The notes under the pieces: model-generated | Told to the model about the DNA's origin: nothing | The model's database searches: none | What the model saw: only the letters and a program-made list of their open reading frames with translations | Shown: positions 33,656 through 43,490 of the stretch, in pieces | How the letters are laid out: each line of letters begins with the position of its first letter | Position numbering within the stretch: position 1 is the first letter of the stretch | Made by a program: the position numbers and the translations under genes | Assembly (NCBI GenBank): GCA_018061025.1 | Contig: JAGOUY010000001.1 | Coordinates: 62,001-126,000 of the forward strand | DNA from: Patescibacteria group bacterium | Lineage (GTDB): Bacteria; Patescibacteriota; Patescibacteriia; 2-12-FULL-60-25 | Reading direction: 5' to 3' | Length of the DNA: 64,000 bases

Positions 33656-34645
33656 ATGTCTCCTATCGCGATTCTAGGTGCAGGTAATATGGCCAGTGCG
33701 TTAGCACTCAATCTTACACGTCATGGGCGTCCGGTTCGGCTGTATTGTATTGAAAAAGATGTTGAGGAAGACATCAATACTCACCATCGCAACCAAAAAT
33801 ACTTGGCGGATATTGCCTTTCCATCGAATATCGTCGCGAGTTCTGATATCGCATTTGTTTTAGACAACGCTGAGACCATTTTTATCGCCGTACCTTCGTT
33901 TGCCGTGGCAGACGTAATGCAAAAAGCTCTTCCTCATTTAGCAGCAGGAGCGGTAATTGCAAGTATTTCTAAAGGGCTTGATCCAAATACGCTTGATCCT
34001 TTGATCGTAAAAGAAGGCTCACTCCTCTCCCCTGCTCTCAAAAAGACGCTGACAACCCTTGGAGGCCCCGCGATAGCCAATGAGATGGCCAAAGGGAGTC
34101 CGACGGCGTTTATGGCGGCGAGTGAAGATGTTCGCGGGGCGCTCCATATCAAATCATTGCTTGAAACAGAACATGTCAAAGTCGCGACATCGACCGACTT
34201 GCTCGGCGTAGGGTTAGCGGCGGCTTTAAAAAATCCCTACGCAATCGCACTTGGGATGTGCGATGGACTTAAGCATCCAACGAATGCGAAAGCGTTTTTG
34301 CTGACGGTTGCGATTGCGGAAATGCGTGCCATCCTTAAAGCGGCGGGTGCAGAACCGGAGACGGCGGATGGATTGGCAGGCTTGGGAGATTTGATTGTGA
34401 CGGGCTTTTCGCCGCACGGCAGGAACCGTACCTATGGAGAACGATTAGCCGGTGCGAGTTCTAAAGATCCAAAGGATCTTGGGCTTACAACCGTGGAAGG
34501 GATTCACTCCACCGAGCTCGCTATTCAATTTGCGGAACGATTACACGTGGAGACTCCCCTTCTTCATAGTATCGGACATTGCTTGAAGGCTGAGTCATGC
34601 TTTACGCGACCGTTTGAGGTGTTTTTACGGGAGGTTAGGGTTTAG
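33656..34645 (+). CDS. gpsA: Glycerol-3-phosphate dehydrogenase [NAD(P)+]
   Basis: 329 residues. The Rossmann start IAILGAGNMASALALNL, SKGLDPNTLDPL, LGGPAIANEMAKGSPTA, the catalytic-lysine region AALKNPYAIALGMCDGL, and AGLGDLIVTGFSPHGRNRTYGE match GpsA. It reduces dihydroxyacetone phosphate to glycerol-3-phosphate for phospholipids. Co-transcribed with the methyltransferase 3 bases upstream. Confidence 0.95.
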   Translation: MSPIAILGAGNMASALALNLTRHGRPVRLYCIEKDVEEDINTHHRNQKYLADIAFPSNIVASSDIAFVLDNAETIFIAVPSFAVADVMQKALPHLAAGAVIASISKGLDPNTLDPLIVKEGSLLSPALKKTLTTLGGPAIANEMAKGSPTAFMAASEDVRGALHIKSLLETEHVKVATSTDLLGVGLAAALKNPYAIALGMCDGLKHPTNAKAFLLTVAIAEMRAILKAAGAEPETADGLAGLGDLIVTGFSPHGRNRTYGERLAGASSKDPKDLGLTTVEGIHSTELAIQFAERLHVETPLLHSIGHCLKAESCFTRPFEVFLREVRV

Positions 34646-34661
34646 ATAGATTTTTTTTGAT

Positions 34662-34692
34662 AAAAACTCCGGTCTTTTGGATCGGAGTTTTT
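34662..34692. terminator. Bidirectional terminator
   Basis: AAAAACTCCG, 11-base loop, CGGAGTTTTT, between converging gpsA and the Asp-box lipoprotein gene. Confidence 0.88.
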
Positions 34693-34708
34693 ATATCTAC
34701 ATTTTTTT

Positions 34709-35806
34709 CTATTGTTTCACCGCCTGAGCCCCTACGAATAATGCGGGTGTCGCACTTGGATCGAAGAGGATGAAGGAGGCGCCGCGGGTGGTGGGGAGTT
34801 TGCGGGAGGTCCAGGTGACGCCACTGTCGTTCGAGAAGGCGATATTTGTATCGGTAGCGTAGACGAGTTTCTTCGAGTCTTTGGGGTGAATAGCCATGGC
34901 ACGAATATCGAGCGTATTGTTGGGGCTTGCGATCGTGACGGGGTTCCAGGTGGCACCGGCATCATCGCTCCTTAACATGCCGTAGCGAGAGATGTGATAG
35001 ACGCGGTTGACGACGTTTGGATCGAGGACAACGGCACGAGGAAAGCGGGCGCGATCAAAATCTTGAAAGGGTTTGCGGATCGAGATCCAGGTAGCACCGC
35101 TATCGGTACTCTTGAGGACACCTGAGCCCCAGCTAGCCGCGTAGACGAGCTTGGAATCATGTGGGTCGACGACGATATTCATGATGAAGATGCCTTCGAC
35201 ACGATAGGTGGCACGCCAAGCGGCTCCGCCATTATCGGAACGGAAGAGGTCACCATCGCTGGTACCCGCGTAGACGATATTCTCATTTTTTGGATCGATG
35301 GCGAGGGCGGTGAAGCGTTTGTCTACACGCCCGTCAAAGAAGGACTGGTCCCAATCGCGACCACAGTTCTTGGTTTTGAAAATTTGGTTGGCACGGCTGA
35401 CGTAGATGACGCACTTGTCTTTTGGACTAACGGCGATAGATTCAATGCGGCCCACGGATAAGCCTTTGCTGGATTGCCAGGACTCTCCCCCATCGGAAGT
35501 GAACATGAGACCATTTTGGATGGTGCCAAGATACATAGTGAGTGGATCTTGAGGATCGAAGGCCGCGCTCGCCGTCCCCACATCGGCAATGCTGCCAAAT
35601 TTCGTATTTAAATTGAGAAGCTTGAGCTGTTTCCATTCAACCACTTCTATCCCAGGACCAAAGACATCTGTCTTGGTACGAAAGACGCCTCCGTCAGGGC
35701 CGGTGGCAGGGGTTGCGGTTGTACCGCCGAAGCAGCCAGCACCGAATAAAGTTAAAGAACAAAGGGTTAAAGCGTAAAACCCTATACGAAATGGCGATGA
35801 GGACAT
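34709..35806 (-). CDS. Lipoprotein with BNR/Asp-box (sortilin-like) propeller
   Basis: 365 residues. Lipobox LFGAGC with Cys25. The mature part repeats Asp-box units of the form S-x-D-x-G-x-T/S-W (SDGGESWQS, TDSGATWIS, SDDAGATWNP, SNDSGVTWTS) spaced by about 45 residues, giving a seven-blade propeller. Related to WD40/YVTN/BNR photosystem stability-like proteins, here anchored outside the membrane. Ligand unknown. No Shine-Dalgarno before ATG 35806. Confidence 0.85.
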   Translation of the reverse strand: MSSSPFRIGFYALTLCSLTLFGAGCFGGTTATPATGPDGGVFRTKTDVFGPGIEVVEWKQLKLLNLNTKFGSIADVGTASAAFDPQDPLTMYLGTIQNGLMFTSDGGESWQSSKGLSVGRIESIAVSPKDKCVIYVSRANQIFKTKNCGRDWDQSFFDGRVDKRFTALAIDPKNENIVYAGTSDGDLFRSDNGGAAWRATYRVEGIFIMNIVVDPHDSKLVYAASWGSGVLKSTDSGATWISIRKPFQDFDRARFPRAVVLDPNVVNRVYHISRYGMLRSDDAGATWNPVTIASPNNTLDIRAMAIHPKDSKKLVYATDTNIAFSNDSGVTWTSRKLPTTRGASFILFDPSATPALFVGAQAVKQ

Positions 35807-35877
35807 AGACTATAAGGAGTATAGCAGAATATTATTTCTTCGTCTTTACGTTACCCACACCTTTATCCTCTCTCTGT

Positions 35878-36711
35878 ATGTTTGATGAAATGCCCCAACA
35901 AGAAGAAGTCTTGCATCTAGATCTTGATGATCAAGCTTTCCTCCCTGATGAAAATCATGATCCAAAGATTGCTGAACTCGAGGCGATGCTTGCGGAGGCG
36001 GACAGAAGCGCAAAAAAAATAGATAAAGCGATGAAGACGCATAATTCTGCCTTAGAAGCTATTAAATTCGAGCTGGATAAGCTTGCGGACAAAATTGAAA
36101 CGGCTGAGTATTTCTATCATGATGATCAAGGGAACGTCGTTCCGGGTGTTAAAGCGATCGAATTCGATCTTGCTCGCACACAAGATCCAGAAAAAATACG
36201 CTATTTGGAAAAACAGTTGGCCGCGGCAAAAGCACGGATGGCTCGTTTCGCAGCGTTATATGAAAATTTCAGCGATTCTAATCGTCCACGCCGTGAAAAA
36301 CTCCAAGAACATATTGCCCAATTAGATTTACACCTGATTGCATTGAGCCATCAGCGTAAAATGACAAAAAAACAGTTAGATGAATATATCGCCAGCAAAA
36401 ATACTCCGAAAAATAATGATGCGGATGAGGAACTTGAAGACATATCCTTCCTCACCACTGAACAACAACAAGATCTCATTACAGCAATAGAAACTCATCT
36501 TCGTGTTAGCCCGGTAGAGCCGTATGCAATTATAGACTTGAGACCTACTCTGCAGCTTAAAAATTCCATAATGAGGTATAAAATTAATCCGAAAAAAGAA
36601 TTGGCCGTGGTTGGTAAGGCGATTGAATTCACTGAATCAAACCTAGGCGAAGGAGAGATAGAATTATTATATGAAACCTTAAGTCATCGTGACTCGAGTA
36701 TTTCCAATTAA
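35878..36711 (+). CDS. Hypothetical helical protein
   Basis: 277 residues, no signal or membrane segment. Acidic N-terminus (about 1-30), long helical coiled-coil region about 30-190 with heptad-like Leu/Ile/Ala spacing, then an alpha/beta C-terminal part (about 195-277). No known motif. The stop is 3 bases before hflX, so they share a transcript and perhaps a ribosome-related job. AT-richer than neighbours. Confidence 0.65.
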   Translation: MFDEMPQQEEVLHLDLDDQAFLPDENHDPKIAELEAMLAEADRSAKKIDKAMKTHNSALEAIKFELDKLADKIETAEYFYHDDQGNVVPGVKAIEFDLARTQDPEKIRYLEKQLAAAKARMARFAALYENFSDSNRPRREKLQEHIAQLDLHLIALSHQRKMTKKQLDEYIASKNTPKNNDADEELEDISFLTTEQQQDLITAIETHLRVSPVEPYAIIDLRPTLQLKNSIMRYKINPKKELAVVGKAIEFTESNLGEGEIELLYETLSHRDSSISN

Positions 36712-36714
36712 GCC

Positions 36715-37848
36715 ATGCCTACCCTCAAACCCCGCGCGATTCTCATCGATGTTGTCCCGCCGCGAACAGATCCTAGGATCGCAGAACGGCGGTTATTGGA
36801 ATTGGAATCCCTCACGGACACGTTTGGCGGGATTGTGGTGGTTAAACTTTTGCAAAAGAAAGATTCCCCAAACTATCGGACGTATATTGGACCTGGAAAA
36901 ATTGATGAGTTGATTGCGCTTGCAAAAGCCGAGAAAGCGACCTTGATCGTCGTGAATAACTTGCTTAAGCCGCGGCAGATGTATGAGTTGAACGAGAAAT
37001 TACGGCCTCATAAGCTTGTAGCTTGGGATCGGGTGGATTTGATTTTGAAGATCTTTCAACAGCATGCCAAAACGGTAGAGGCAAAACTCCAAATCAAGTT
37101 GGCCGCGATTGACCACATGGGTCCGCGCATCTTTGGGATGGGGATGGAGATGATGCAGCAGGTCGGAGGCGTTGGTGTCCGTGGTGGACAGGGAGAAACG
37201 AACACGGAGCTCATGAAGCGCCATCTTACGAAGGAGGCGGAGCATGTGAAGAAAGAACTGGAAAAGATTGGACGCACTCGCAAGCTTCATCGCGATCGAC
37301 GCGCGCGTTTAGGCCTGCAAACGGTCTCGATTGTTGGCTATACGAATGCCGGGAAATCTTCGCTTTTGAATGCGTTGACGCGTAAGGGTGCGTATGTGGC
37401 TGATGCTTTGTTCGCAACCTTGGATACACGTGTAGGCAAGATACTCATTCCACGATCCCCTCAAAAAGAGGAGGAAGCCGCAGAAATAGTCCCCGTCCTC
37501 GCTTCTGACACCATTGGGTTTATCCAAGACCTTCCTCCACAGCTCATCCAAGCTTTTCGCTCGACTCTTGATGAAACAGTTGCAGCGGATCTTTTGCTAC
37601 ATGTTATTGATGTGAGCGATGCGTACATGACCGAGAAGATCGAAGAAGTGGAAGGGGTATTAGCCCAACTAGAGCTAGAACATGCTCAAGCGATCTATGT
37701 ATTTAATAAAATTGATCGGGTGAAACGGATAGCAAAAGCGACCTTGCTTAAAAAATACAAGGAGAAGACGCCAGTATTTGTGTCAGCTGTGACAGGTGAT
37801 GGACTTGAGGATCTTAAGTACATGATTGGAAAAAGGTTAGGAGTTTGA
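36715..37848 (+). CDS. hflX: GTPase HflX
   Basis: 377 residues. The N-terminal HflX domain has GGIVVVKLLQKKDSPN, YIGPGKIDEL, and the glycine-rich ribosome-contact segment GVGVRGGQGETNTE. The GTPase domain has G1 GYTNAGKS at 208-215, FATLDT G2, DTIGFIQDLP G3, and NKID G4. It splits or rescues stalled 70S ribosomes under stress. The CCA-adding gene follows by 12 bases. Confidence 0.95.
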   Translation: MPTLKPRAILIDVVPPRTDPRIAERRLLELESLTDTFGGIVVVKLLQKKDSPNYRTYIGPGKIDELIALAKAEKATLIVVNNLLKPRQMYELNEKLRPHKLVAWDRVDLILKIFQQHAKTVEAKLQIKLAAIDHMGPRIFGMGMEMMQQVGGVGVRGGQGETNTELMKRHLTKEAEHVKKELEKIGRTRKLHRDRRARLGLQTVSIVGYTNAGKSSLLNALTRKGAYVADALFATLDTRVGKILIPRSPQKEEEAAEIVPVLASDTIGFIQDLPPQLIQAFRSTLDETVAADLLLHVIDVSDAYMTEKIEEVEGVLAQLELEHAQAIYVFNKIDRVKRIAKATLLKKYKEKTPVFVSAVTGDGLEDLKYMIGKRLGV

Positions 37849-37860
37849 TACTGTCACCCC

Positions 37861-39366
37861 ATGCTAGAGCAAGGCCACCCCCTTCTCACTCGCCTGCAGG
37901 CGCAAAATCCTCTCATCGTAGAGGCTATTTTGGCCGTGGCTCGCGCTGTTCAGGCGACTGAATCACCTATCCCCTCTCCCCCACGCGCCCTCTTGGTGGG
38001 CGGTTTTGTCCGGGACCTGCTCCTACACCTTTCGCCTACAGATGCAGATATTGAAGTGTACGGATTGGAGGCAGTGACAGTCGAACGTCTTTTGAATGAC
38101 CTCTTTCCCGGACAGGTGAACCTCGTAGGCCGTGCGTTTGGGGTGTTCAAAATTTCGCTCGGCGATGGATACGAGTTAGACGTCGCACTCCCTCGCCATG
38201 AATCGAAAACGGGGGTTGGCCACAAAGATTTTGCGGTTGAGGGCGATCCTGCCTTAGATCCAAAAGAAGCGGCGCGACGACGTGATTTTACGATGAACGC
38301 GATCCTGTTTAATCCTTTGACGGGTGAGTTGATTGATCCATGGAATGGGGTGGAAGATTTACAAACGAGTACTCTTCGGATGGTAGATGCAGACCATTTT
38401 GGAGAAGATCCATTACGCGTCTATCGTGCGGTTCAATTTTCTGCTCGTTTCCATTTAACCATCGAAGAACACACGGTAAGGGTATTACGGAATATGGTTG
38501 AACGAGGAGAACTGGACCATCTCCCCCCTGAACGGATCACGGAAGAATGGCGAAAGCTGCTTCTCAAGGCGGAATTTCCTTCAACGGGACTCGTCTGCCT
38601 ACGAGAGCTTGGGATTTTGGAGAAATACGCGCCTGAGCTGCAGGCGACGGTACATGTTGAGCAAGATCCAGAGTGGCATCCAGAAGGTGATGTGTGGATT
38701 CATACCTGTATGGTTGTGGATCGAGCGGCGGATATCATTCGGCAACGAGATTTTTCTAAGGAAGAACGTTTGCATATCATGTTAGGTGCACTGTGTCATG
38801 ACCTAGGTAAACCTGCGACGACAGAACTCGCGCCAAAACAAGGCGTGATGCGTATTCGCTCATTAGGACATGAAGCCGCAGGAGTTGAGCCAACTAGATC
38901 ATTTATGGCTCGATTCTGCTTCGGGGAGGATGCGACGCATGCCGCTGTCATCGCCGCTCGAGAGCATCTAAAGCCCGGTATGCTTCGTCTGCAGGCCAGC
39001 AAGGAACATTGGTCACCCGCGAAGTACAAGAATGTCGTGCGCAAGCTCTTGCAACGCATCCATCCCATGTCGTGGCGCATCTTGCTAGCAATTTCTGAAG
39101 CGGACTACCGCGGACGAACCCTTCCAAAAGCACATGATCCTATTTACGAGGATGGATCGATGTTTGCTCAGGCCGCTGAGGAATTAGAGGCCGAAGGCTC
39201 CCCTCTTCAACCATTGCTACGCGGAGAGGATTTAATGGCCCTAGGAGTGAAGGCAGGGCCACGGATTGGGGAACTAATCCGTATGACAGAGAATGAACGC
39301 GATGAGGGACGAATTACGACAAAAGAAGAGGCGCTATCCTTCATGAAAGAATTTCTAAAAGGGTAA
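37861..39366 (+). CDS. cca: CCA tRNA nucleotidyltransferase / poly(A) polymerase family with HD domain
   Basis: 501 residues. The nucleotidyltransferase head carries LLVGGFVRDLLL and TDADIEVYG (the DxE metal pair), then a RRRDFTMNAILF motif and a DPLRVYRAVQFSARF neck. A phosphohydrolase HD domain follows (HTCMVVDRAADI, ALCHDLGKPATT). This is the class II CCA/PcnB layout with HD, as in bacterial tRNA CCA enzymes. CCA is not encoded in the tRNA-Pro here, so a CCA-adding enzyme is needed. Start context CACCCC-ATG. Confidence 0.9.
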   Translation: MLEQGHPLLTRLQAQNPLIVEAILAVARAVQATESPIPSPPRALLVGGFVRDLLLHLSPTDADIEVYGLEAVTVERLLNDLFPGQVNLVGRAFGVFKISLGDGYELDVALPRHESKTGVGHKDFAVEGDPALDPKEAARRRDFTMNAILFNPLTGELIDPWNGVEDLQTSTLRMVDADHFGEDPLRVYRAVQFSARFHLTIEEHTVRVLRNMVERGELDHLPPERITEEWRKLLLKAEFPSTGLVCLRELGILEKYAPELQATVHVEQDPEWHPEGDVWIHTCMVVDRAADIIRQRDFSKEERLHIMLGALCHDLGKPATTELAPKQGVMRIRSLGHEAAGVEPTRSFMARFCFGEDATHAAVIAAREHLKPGMLRLQASKEHWSPAKYKNVVRKLLQRIHPMSWRILLAISEADYRGRTLPKAHDPIYEDGSMFAQAAEELEAEGSPLQPLLRGEDLMALGVKAGPRIGELIRMTENERDEGRITTKEEALSFMKEFLKG

Positions 39367-39380
39367 TTACTAAAGGATCT

Positions 39381-39411
39381 AAAAAGAACGGGTATAATAC
39401 CCGTTCTTTTT
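39381..39411. terminator. Bidirectional terminator
   Basis: AAAAAGAACGGGTA, TAA loop, complement. Lies between converging cca and the minus-strand exported protein gene. Confidence 0.9.
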
Positions 39412-39418
39412 ATCTACC

Positions 39419-40489
39419 TTAGTAAGCCCGCAACTCGACGACTGAGTTCCAGAGGGTTATCTGACCGTTCCGCTTGGTTGCAAAGATTACAGCGATGTGA
39501 TTGCTGGACAAAAAACGCGTATCATAGGCGTATATCCCCGTCACCATTTCTTCACTCCCCCGTACGAGCCGGTGAAGCAGTACCTTTTTTCCGGCACGGG
39601 TTGTACCACCGCAAAATGGGTCGTTGTCTTTCGTATGGTTTATGACCTTAGCTGCAATTCCATTAGTATCATACGGATCCAAGAGGATAAATACTTTTTG
39701 CTCACAAGAAAGGTTCTCGGGTGGAATTTGCTCGTAGGATTCGCCAACTTCGCGATAGTATTGGACATTGCGCTTAAGAGCATCTTCGAGAAACAACCCT
39801 GTACTTGATGCGTCTACGATCTCTTGAACCCAAGTTCCTTGTGGATGCCTATAGAACGTAACAGACACTAAATCTCCTGGAGCGTAATACGTCGATACAT
39901 CTCTAAACCAACGTGGATTTAGCCCCTCCAGCCTTCCTTCGGCATTTTGAAAAACAACCTTACTGCTTCCTTGTACCTCTGAAGAAAAACGACTTATCTC
40001 CCCAGGAACTTGGCGAATCCCATAGGTCTTTTCCATCAGCTCTAGCGGCACCCTTCCATAGAGCTCCGTCAAAGATCCGGTAGGGGTAGCACGCAACTCT
40101 GAAAGCCGCATATCAGCGGTAATAAAAAAATATTTTTTATTACTTACCGTCAAGGGAAGAAAATACGGTTTATTATCTACACACTTAAGTAGGCCGCCCG
40201 CAAAGATTTGGTCTTTGGGCATGCTGTACTCAACGGTTCTTGAGCCGCGAACATTGCTACGCTCTATCACAAGACGTTCTTCACGACCGTTTTGCTGCCA
40301 AAGACTAAACACGCTGTCACTACAGGATAGAAGGTGTAGAAGTTGGTGCGTCTTTTTTAGTCCCATCTTTGAAACAACTCTGGATGTTTCGAGTCGAATG
40401 GGCTGCACCGGCGCTCCCGCTGAACCAATTCCGGGAATGAGCACGCCTAACGCCATCATCGTAAAGAACATTTTTACAATTTTTTTCAT
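39419..40489 (-). CDS. Exported protein of unknown function
   Basis: 356 residues. Signal peptide 1-25 (MKKIVKMFFTMMALG... with cleavage near GSAGA). The rest is beta-rich, with a SCSDSVFSLWQQNGREERLVI segment near 53 and two Cys around 275-300 (LSCEQKV, PFCGGT) that could form a disulfide. Repeated short beta units suggest a propeller-like or immunoglobulin-like fold; no family recognised. No Shine-Dalgarno. Confidence 0.65.
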   Translation of the reverse strand: MKKIVKMFFTMMALGVLIPGIGSAGAPVQPIRLETSRVVSKMGLKKTHQLLHLLSCSDSVFSLWQQNGREERLVIERSNVRGSRTVEYSMPKDQIFAGGLLKCVDNKPYFLPLTVSNKKYFFITADMRLSELRATPTGSLTELYGRVPLELMEKTYGIRQVPGEISRFSSEVQGSSKVVFQNAEGRLEGLNPRWFRDVSTYYAPGDLVSVTFYRHPQGTWVQEIVDASSTGLFLEDALKRNVQYYREVGESYEQIPPENLSCEQKVFILLDPYDTNGIAAKVINHTKDNDPFCGGTTRAGKKVLLHRLVRGSEEMVTGIYAYDTRFLSSNHIAVIFATKRNGQITLWNSVVELRAY

Positions 40490-40510
40490 ATACGTAATCA
40501 GTATAACATA

Positions 40511-40550
40511 AAAAGTACAGGGAGGTTTCTGCCCTGTACTTTTTATTTTT
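40511..40550 (-). terminator. Terminator after the cupredoxin gene
   Basis: AAAAGTACAGGG, 9-base loop, CCCTGTACTTTT; both strands have T-tracts. It separates the cupredoxin gene from the downstream exported protein gene. Confidence 0.8.
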
Positions 40551-40557
40551 TGCTTGA

Positions 40558-41088
40558 TTATTCCTGCACCACGATGCGACCCATGAGTCCCGGGCTCAAG
40601 TGGTCATGGAAGCTCCACGTTCCTACGTTCTTGAAGCGAAATTCGTAGACTTCACCTGGCTTAACCGTACGACGTGCATCAAAGTCTTGATAATCGGTAT
40701 GATTTGGATGCGGACCTGAGGCGGGCCACATGCCGGTTTGCCCCACGTTCTTAAAACGGACGATGGTGTTTTTCTTGATCGTAAGTTGGGCGGGTTTGAA
40801 GCCATTTTCACTCATTTCTACAAGGGCGAAGACTGTTTCGTCGACAGGAGGCTTGGGTGGCGTAGGCTTAGGAGTGGGAGTTGGAGCCATGGCTGGGTTT
40901 TCTGGGGTCGAGGTTGGGCTTGGCATCATGGCCGGGTTTTCTGGTACGGGAGCCGGGGTGGGCAGCGTTCCTTGTGGCTGTTCAATAACAGGGGGCTGGA
41001 CAGGCGTAACAGGTGCTGCTGGCTCAGAAGACCAACAGCCGGCTCCCATGGCGGCAACGGCGAGAGAGAGGATCGCAAGGCGTTTCAT
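40558..41088 (-). CDS. Cupredoxin-domain lipoprotein
   Basis: 176 residues. Lipobox AMGAGC with Cys18, then a 60-residue Pro/Thr/Ala linker containing repeated ENPAM-x-P-TP units, then a cupredoxin domain from about 85. Candidate copper ligands are His in SGPHPNH and the HDH-x5-LMG loop near the C-terminus. The Cys ligand of blue type 1 sites is absent, so it may be a His/Met-type site for copper or simply a scaffold. It would sit outside the membrane. Confidence 0.82.
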   Translation of the reverse strand: MKRLAILSLAVAAMGAGCWSSEPAAPVTPVQPPVIEQPQGTLPTPAPVPENPAMMPSPTSTPENPAMAPTPTPKPTPPKPPVDETVFALVEMSENGFKPAQLTIKKNTIVRFKNVGQTGMWPASGPHPNHTDYQDFDARRTVKPGEVYEFRFKNVGTWSFHDHLSPGLMGRIVVQE

Positions 41089-41132
41089 ATACTCTTAGCT
41101 TAGACCTGATGCGCAAACGTGACAATCCCTCC

Positions 41133-41666
41133 CTATCCCCCGAAGTGTTTGGGGTATGTCTGCTTTAGGTATTTGTTCATTTTGCTCACGACCTCTTTTA
41201 CGGTCTTTTTATCCGTGTCAACCACTAAATCGGCGCACACTCGGTATTGTGCATCTCTGCGGGCGTATAGCGCGCCCATCTTATCTGTTAGCTCATGTCT
41301 TGCAATACGCTCTTTATCAATAATACTTAAAAATCGATCGCTTAATGTTTCGGGCGTGGCATGCAGATAGATTACCGCCACAGGTCCATGCTCTTTGAAA
41401 TAGAGAATGTTGAGATTATTTTCCGCGAACCCGCCGCCTGTAGCAATGACCTGCTTTGTATCTAGACTGATATCTTTTGAAACCTCTAACTCGCACTCAC
41501 TCCAATACACTTGATTATGCACATACGGATCCTCTCCTACTGCTCCCCCTCCGTGAGCCAAGACCACTTCATCGAGCTCCATAAATTGATAGGTCAATAA
41601 CTCAGCCAATCGTTGACCGACGCTCGTCTTTCCTGAACCGATGATGCCCAACAGTAATATATTCAT
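41133..41666 (-). CDS. Shikimate kinase-like P-loop kinase
   Basis: 177 residues. P-loop GIIGSGKTS (8-16), ATGGGF near 97, lid-type region and ALYARRDAQYRVCADLVVDT near 140, as in AroK. The shikimate-binding features FDxD and the F-R-x-x-E Arg are not preserved (MELDEVVL; WSECELEV), and no other aromatic-pathway gene is nearby. More likely a related small-molecule kinase than a true shikimate kinase. The gene ends upstream of the cupredoxin gene and begins 7 bases after trkH. Confidence 0.72.
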   Translation of the reverse strand: MNILLLGIIGSGKTSVGQRLAELLTYQFMELDEVVLAHGGGAVGEDPYVHNQVYWSECELEVSKDISLDTKQVIATGGGFAENNLNILYFKEHGPVAVIYLHATPETLSDRFLSIIDKERIARHELTDKMGALYARRDAQYRVCADLVVDTDKKTVKEVVSKMNKYLKQTYPKHFGG

Positions 41667-41672
41667 AGGCGA

Positions 41673-43451
41673 TTAGCTATGCAGGATTGGTGCGTCACTA
41701 TCAAAGGTCTGTCGTGTGATCTGCTCTTGGTTCGACTCTATCCCGCGACGAGTGATAAACACCATGATAACGGTTATAATCCCTAGCCTGCCAATCAGCA
41801 TGAGCCCCGACATAATGAGCTTCGCTGCGACAGAGTACGGATAGTAATTCCCCGTGGGACCCGCGTTTAAATTACCGATGTCCACCGCCGGCCCTATATT
41901 TCCCAGGTTAGCGATTGAGGCTCCAATAGCGGAGATGAAGTCGATGGATTTTATTGATCCATCTGGCAAAACATTGTATTTGCTTGTAATCATGATCAAG
42001 ATAGCTCCAAGCATAAACGCTGCAAAATAAAGCACGATCGTAACGGCTACCAAGCCCAGGGCATGTCCATCGTACCTAATCCCGTCAAAGGTAACGCGTG
42101 TTTTATACCTTCCGAATAATAAGTTTTGCAGCTTCATCTGAACATACTTATATAGGAGGTTGAACCGCAGCATTTTTAACCCTCCGGCCGTGGATCCTAC
42201 CATGCCTCCTACGAGGTAACAGCAGAAAAGCAACGCCTCCGCTGCCGCCGGCCAAACGGTAAAATCTGTATTTGCCAACCCCGTTGTAGAAAGAATCGTG
42301 TTCACATTGAAAAAGGCTACACGGAGCGCATCCTGCCAATGAACGTATACATGGGACAGACTTAAATCCACCCAAATTCCAAGGGTGATAAGCACGACAA
42401 AAATCGTATACGTCCAGAATTCTTTGCTTTCCCAAAATTGCTTTGTGCTTCTTTTAAAGAAGAGGGCGTACCACAAACTCAAATTTGAACCCGCGATCCA
42501 CATAAAAAATGCGATGATCCACTCCGAAACATGATCGCGTAATCCCCCGTTTATTAATTGGTTATTCTCTAAAACCTGCAATCCGACCGAGGCGTCATAC
42601 ACGCCAAATCCACCGGTTCCCATAACCGAGACGGCATGGTTCACCGCGTCGAACACATTATCGTACCAGTGAATATGGGGCGTGCTACGAAAAATCCCAC
42701 CAGAAACCATGAGGAATACTGCCAGAACAACCGTTAGTAACCCAAATATTTTTAGAAAATCGATCCCTGCTGTTCGTGCATCACGTTCAGAGGCGAAGTG
42801 TACATAATTAGGCCCCTCTGCCTCTCCGTTGATGATCGTTTCTCGTTTCCAGCGAAAGCTTTTTAAAATGGTCACGGCCAAAAATGCAATGCCAACGCCC
42901 CCTAACCAGTGCGTGAGTGACCGCCACATCAAGATCCCTCTCGGAAACACCTCTACACTTGGCAATATGCTGCCGCCCGCCGTGGTAAATCCGGAAACCG
43001 ACTCAAATATTGCGTCTACAAACCGTCTGTATAGGGGGTATGCTTCGGTGCGAGACGGGTCTGGGAAACCGGCCAAGACAAAAACCGTTGCGGAAATCAT
43101 GATCGTGATAAACCAAGTGAGCACAACCGCCCAGACTCCTTGCTGAATATCTAGAGGCGTACTTTGCTTTACTCTTCTCGAAAAGATGGCTCCCACCCCC
43201 CAACACGTGAATGCGCTGATAAAGCCAACCAAAAGCACCCCGGGCTTTTCCGCAGGGAATCTTGCATCGTTTATGTATTTATAGAATCCACTCACCCCCA
43301 AACAAAAAAGAAATCCGAGTGCAACCACAATTTGTGCTTGAAGCGCAACGAGCCAAGGATGCTTATACCGTTCTTGCATAAAAATACGATTAATAAAACG
43401 CCGAGGAACGGCATTGCCTGGTATTACATAATTACCTGTTTTAGCTGTCAA
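41673..43451 (-). CDS. trkH: TrkH/KtrB family cation transporter
   Basis: 592 residues with the four-fold M1-P-M2 repeat. Pore-loop glycine motifs: SVSGFTTAGGS, VMGTGGFGV, LSTTGLAN, ANLGNIGPA. All four key glycines are present, consistent with K+ selectivity (some relatives pass Na+). No TrkA/KtrA regulatory subunit is in the window. It belongs to the ion-transport neighbourhood next to the atp operon. No Shine-Dalgarno. N-terminal start at 43451 is uncertain; an ATG 24 codons further in precedes the first helix. Confidence 0.92.
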   Translation of the reverse strand: MTAKTGNYVIPGNAVPRRFINRIFMQERYKHPWLVALQAQIVVALGFLFCLGVSGFYKYINDARFPAEKPGVLLVGFISAFTCWGVGAIFSRRVKQSTPLDIQQGVWAVVLTWFITIMISATVFVLAGFPDPSRTEAYPLYRRFVDAIFESVSGFTTAGGSILPSVEVFPRGILMWRSLTHWLGGVGIAFLAVTILKSFRWKRETIINGEAEGPNYVHFASERDARTAGIDFLKIFGLLTVVLAVFLMVSGGIFRSTPHIHWYDNVFDAVNHAVSVMGTGGFGVYDASVGLQVLENNQLINGGLRDHVSEWIIAFFMWIAGSNLSLWYALFFKRSTKQFWESKEFWTYTIFVVLITLGIWVDLSLSHVYVHWQDALRVAFFNVNTILSTTGLANTDFTVWPAAAEALLFCCYLVGGMVGSTAGGLKMLRFNLLYKYVQMKLQNLLFGRYKTRVTFDGIRYDGHALGLVAVTIVLYFAAFMLGAILIMITSKYNVLPDGSIKSIDFISAIGASIANLGNIGPAVDIGNLNAGPTGNYYPYSVAAKLIMSGLMLIGRLGIITVIMVFITRRGIESNQEQITRQTFDSDAPILHS

Positions 43452-43490
43452 TATTCTGGTGATTGCAAAGATTTTTTAGATATGCAAGTT

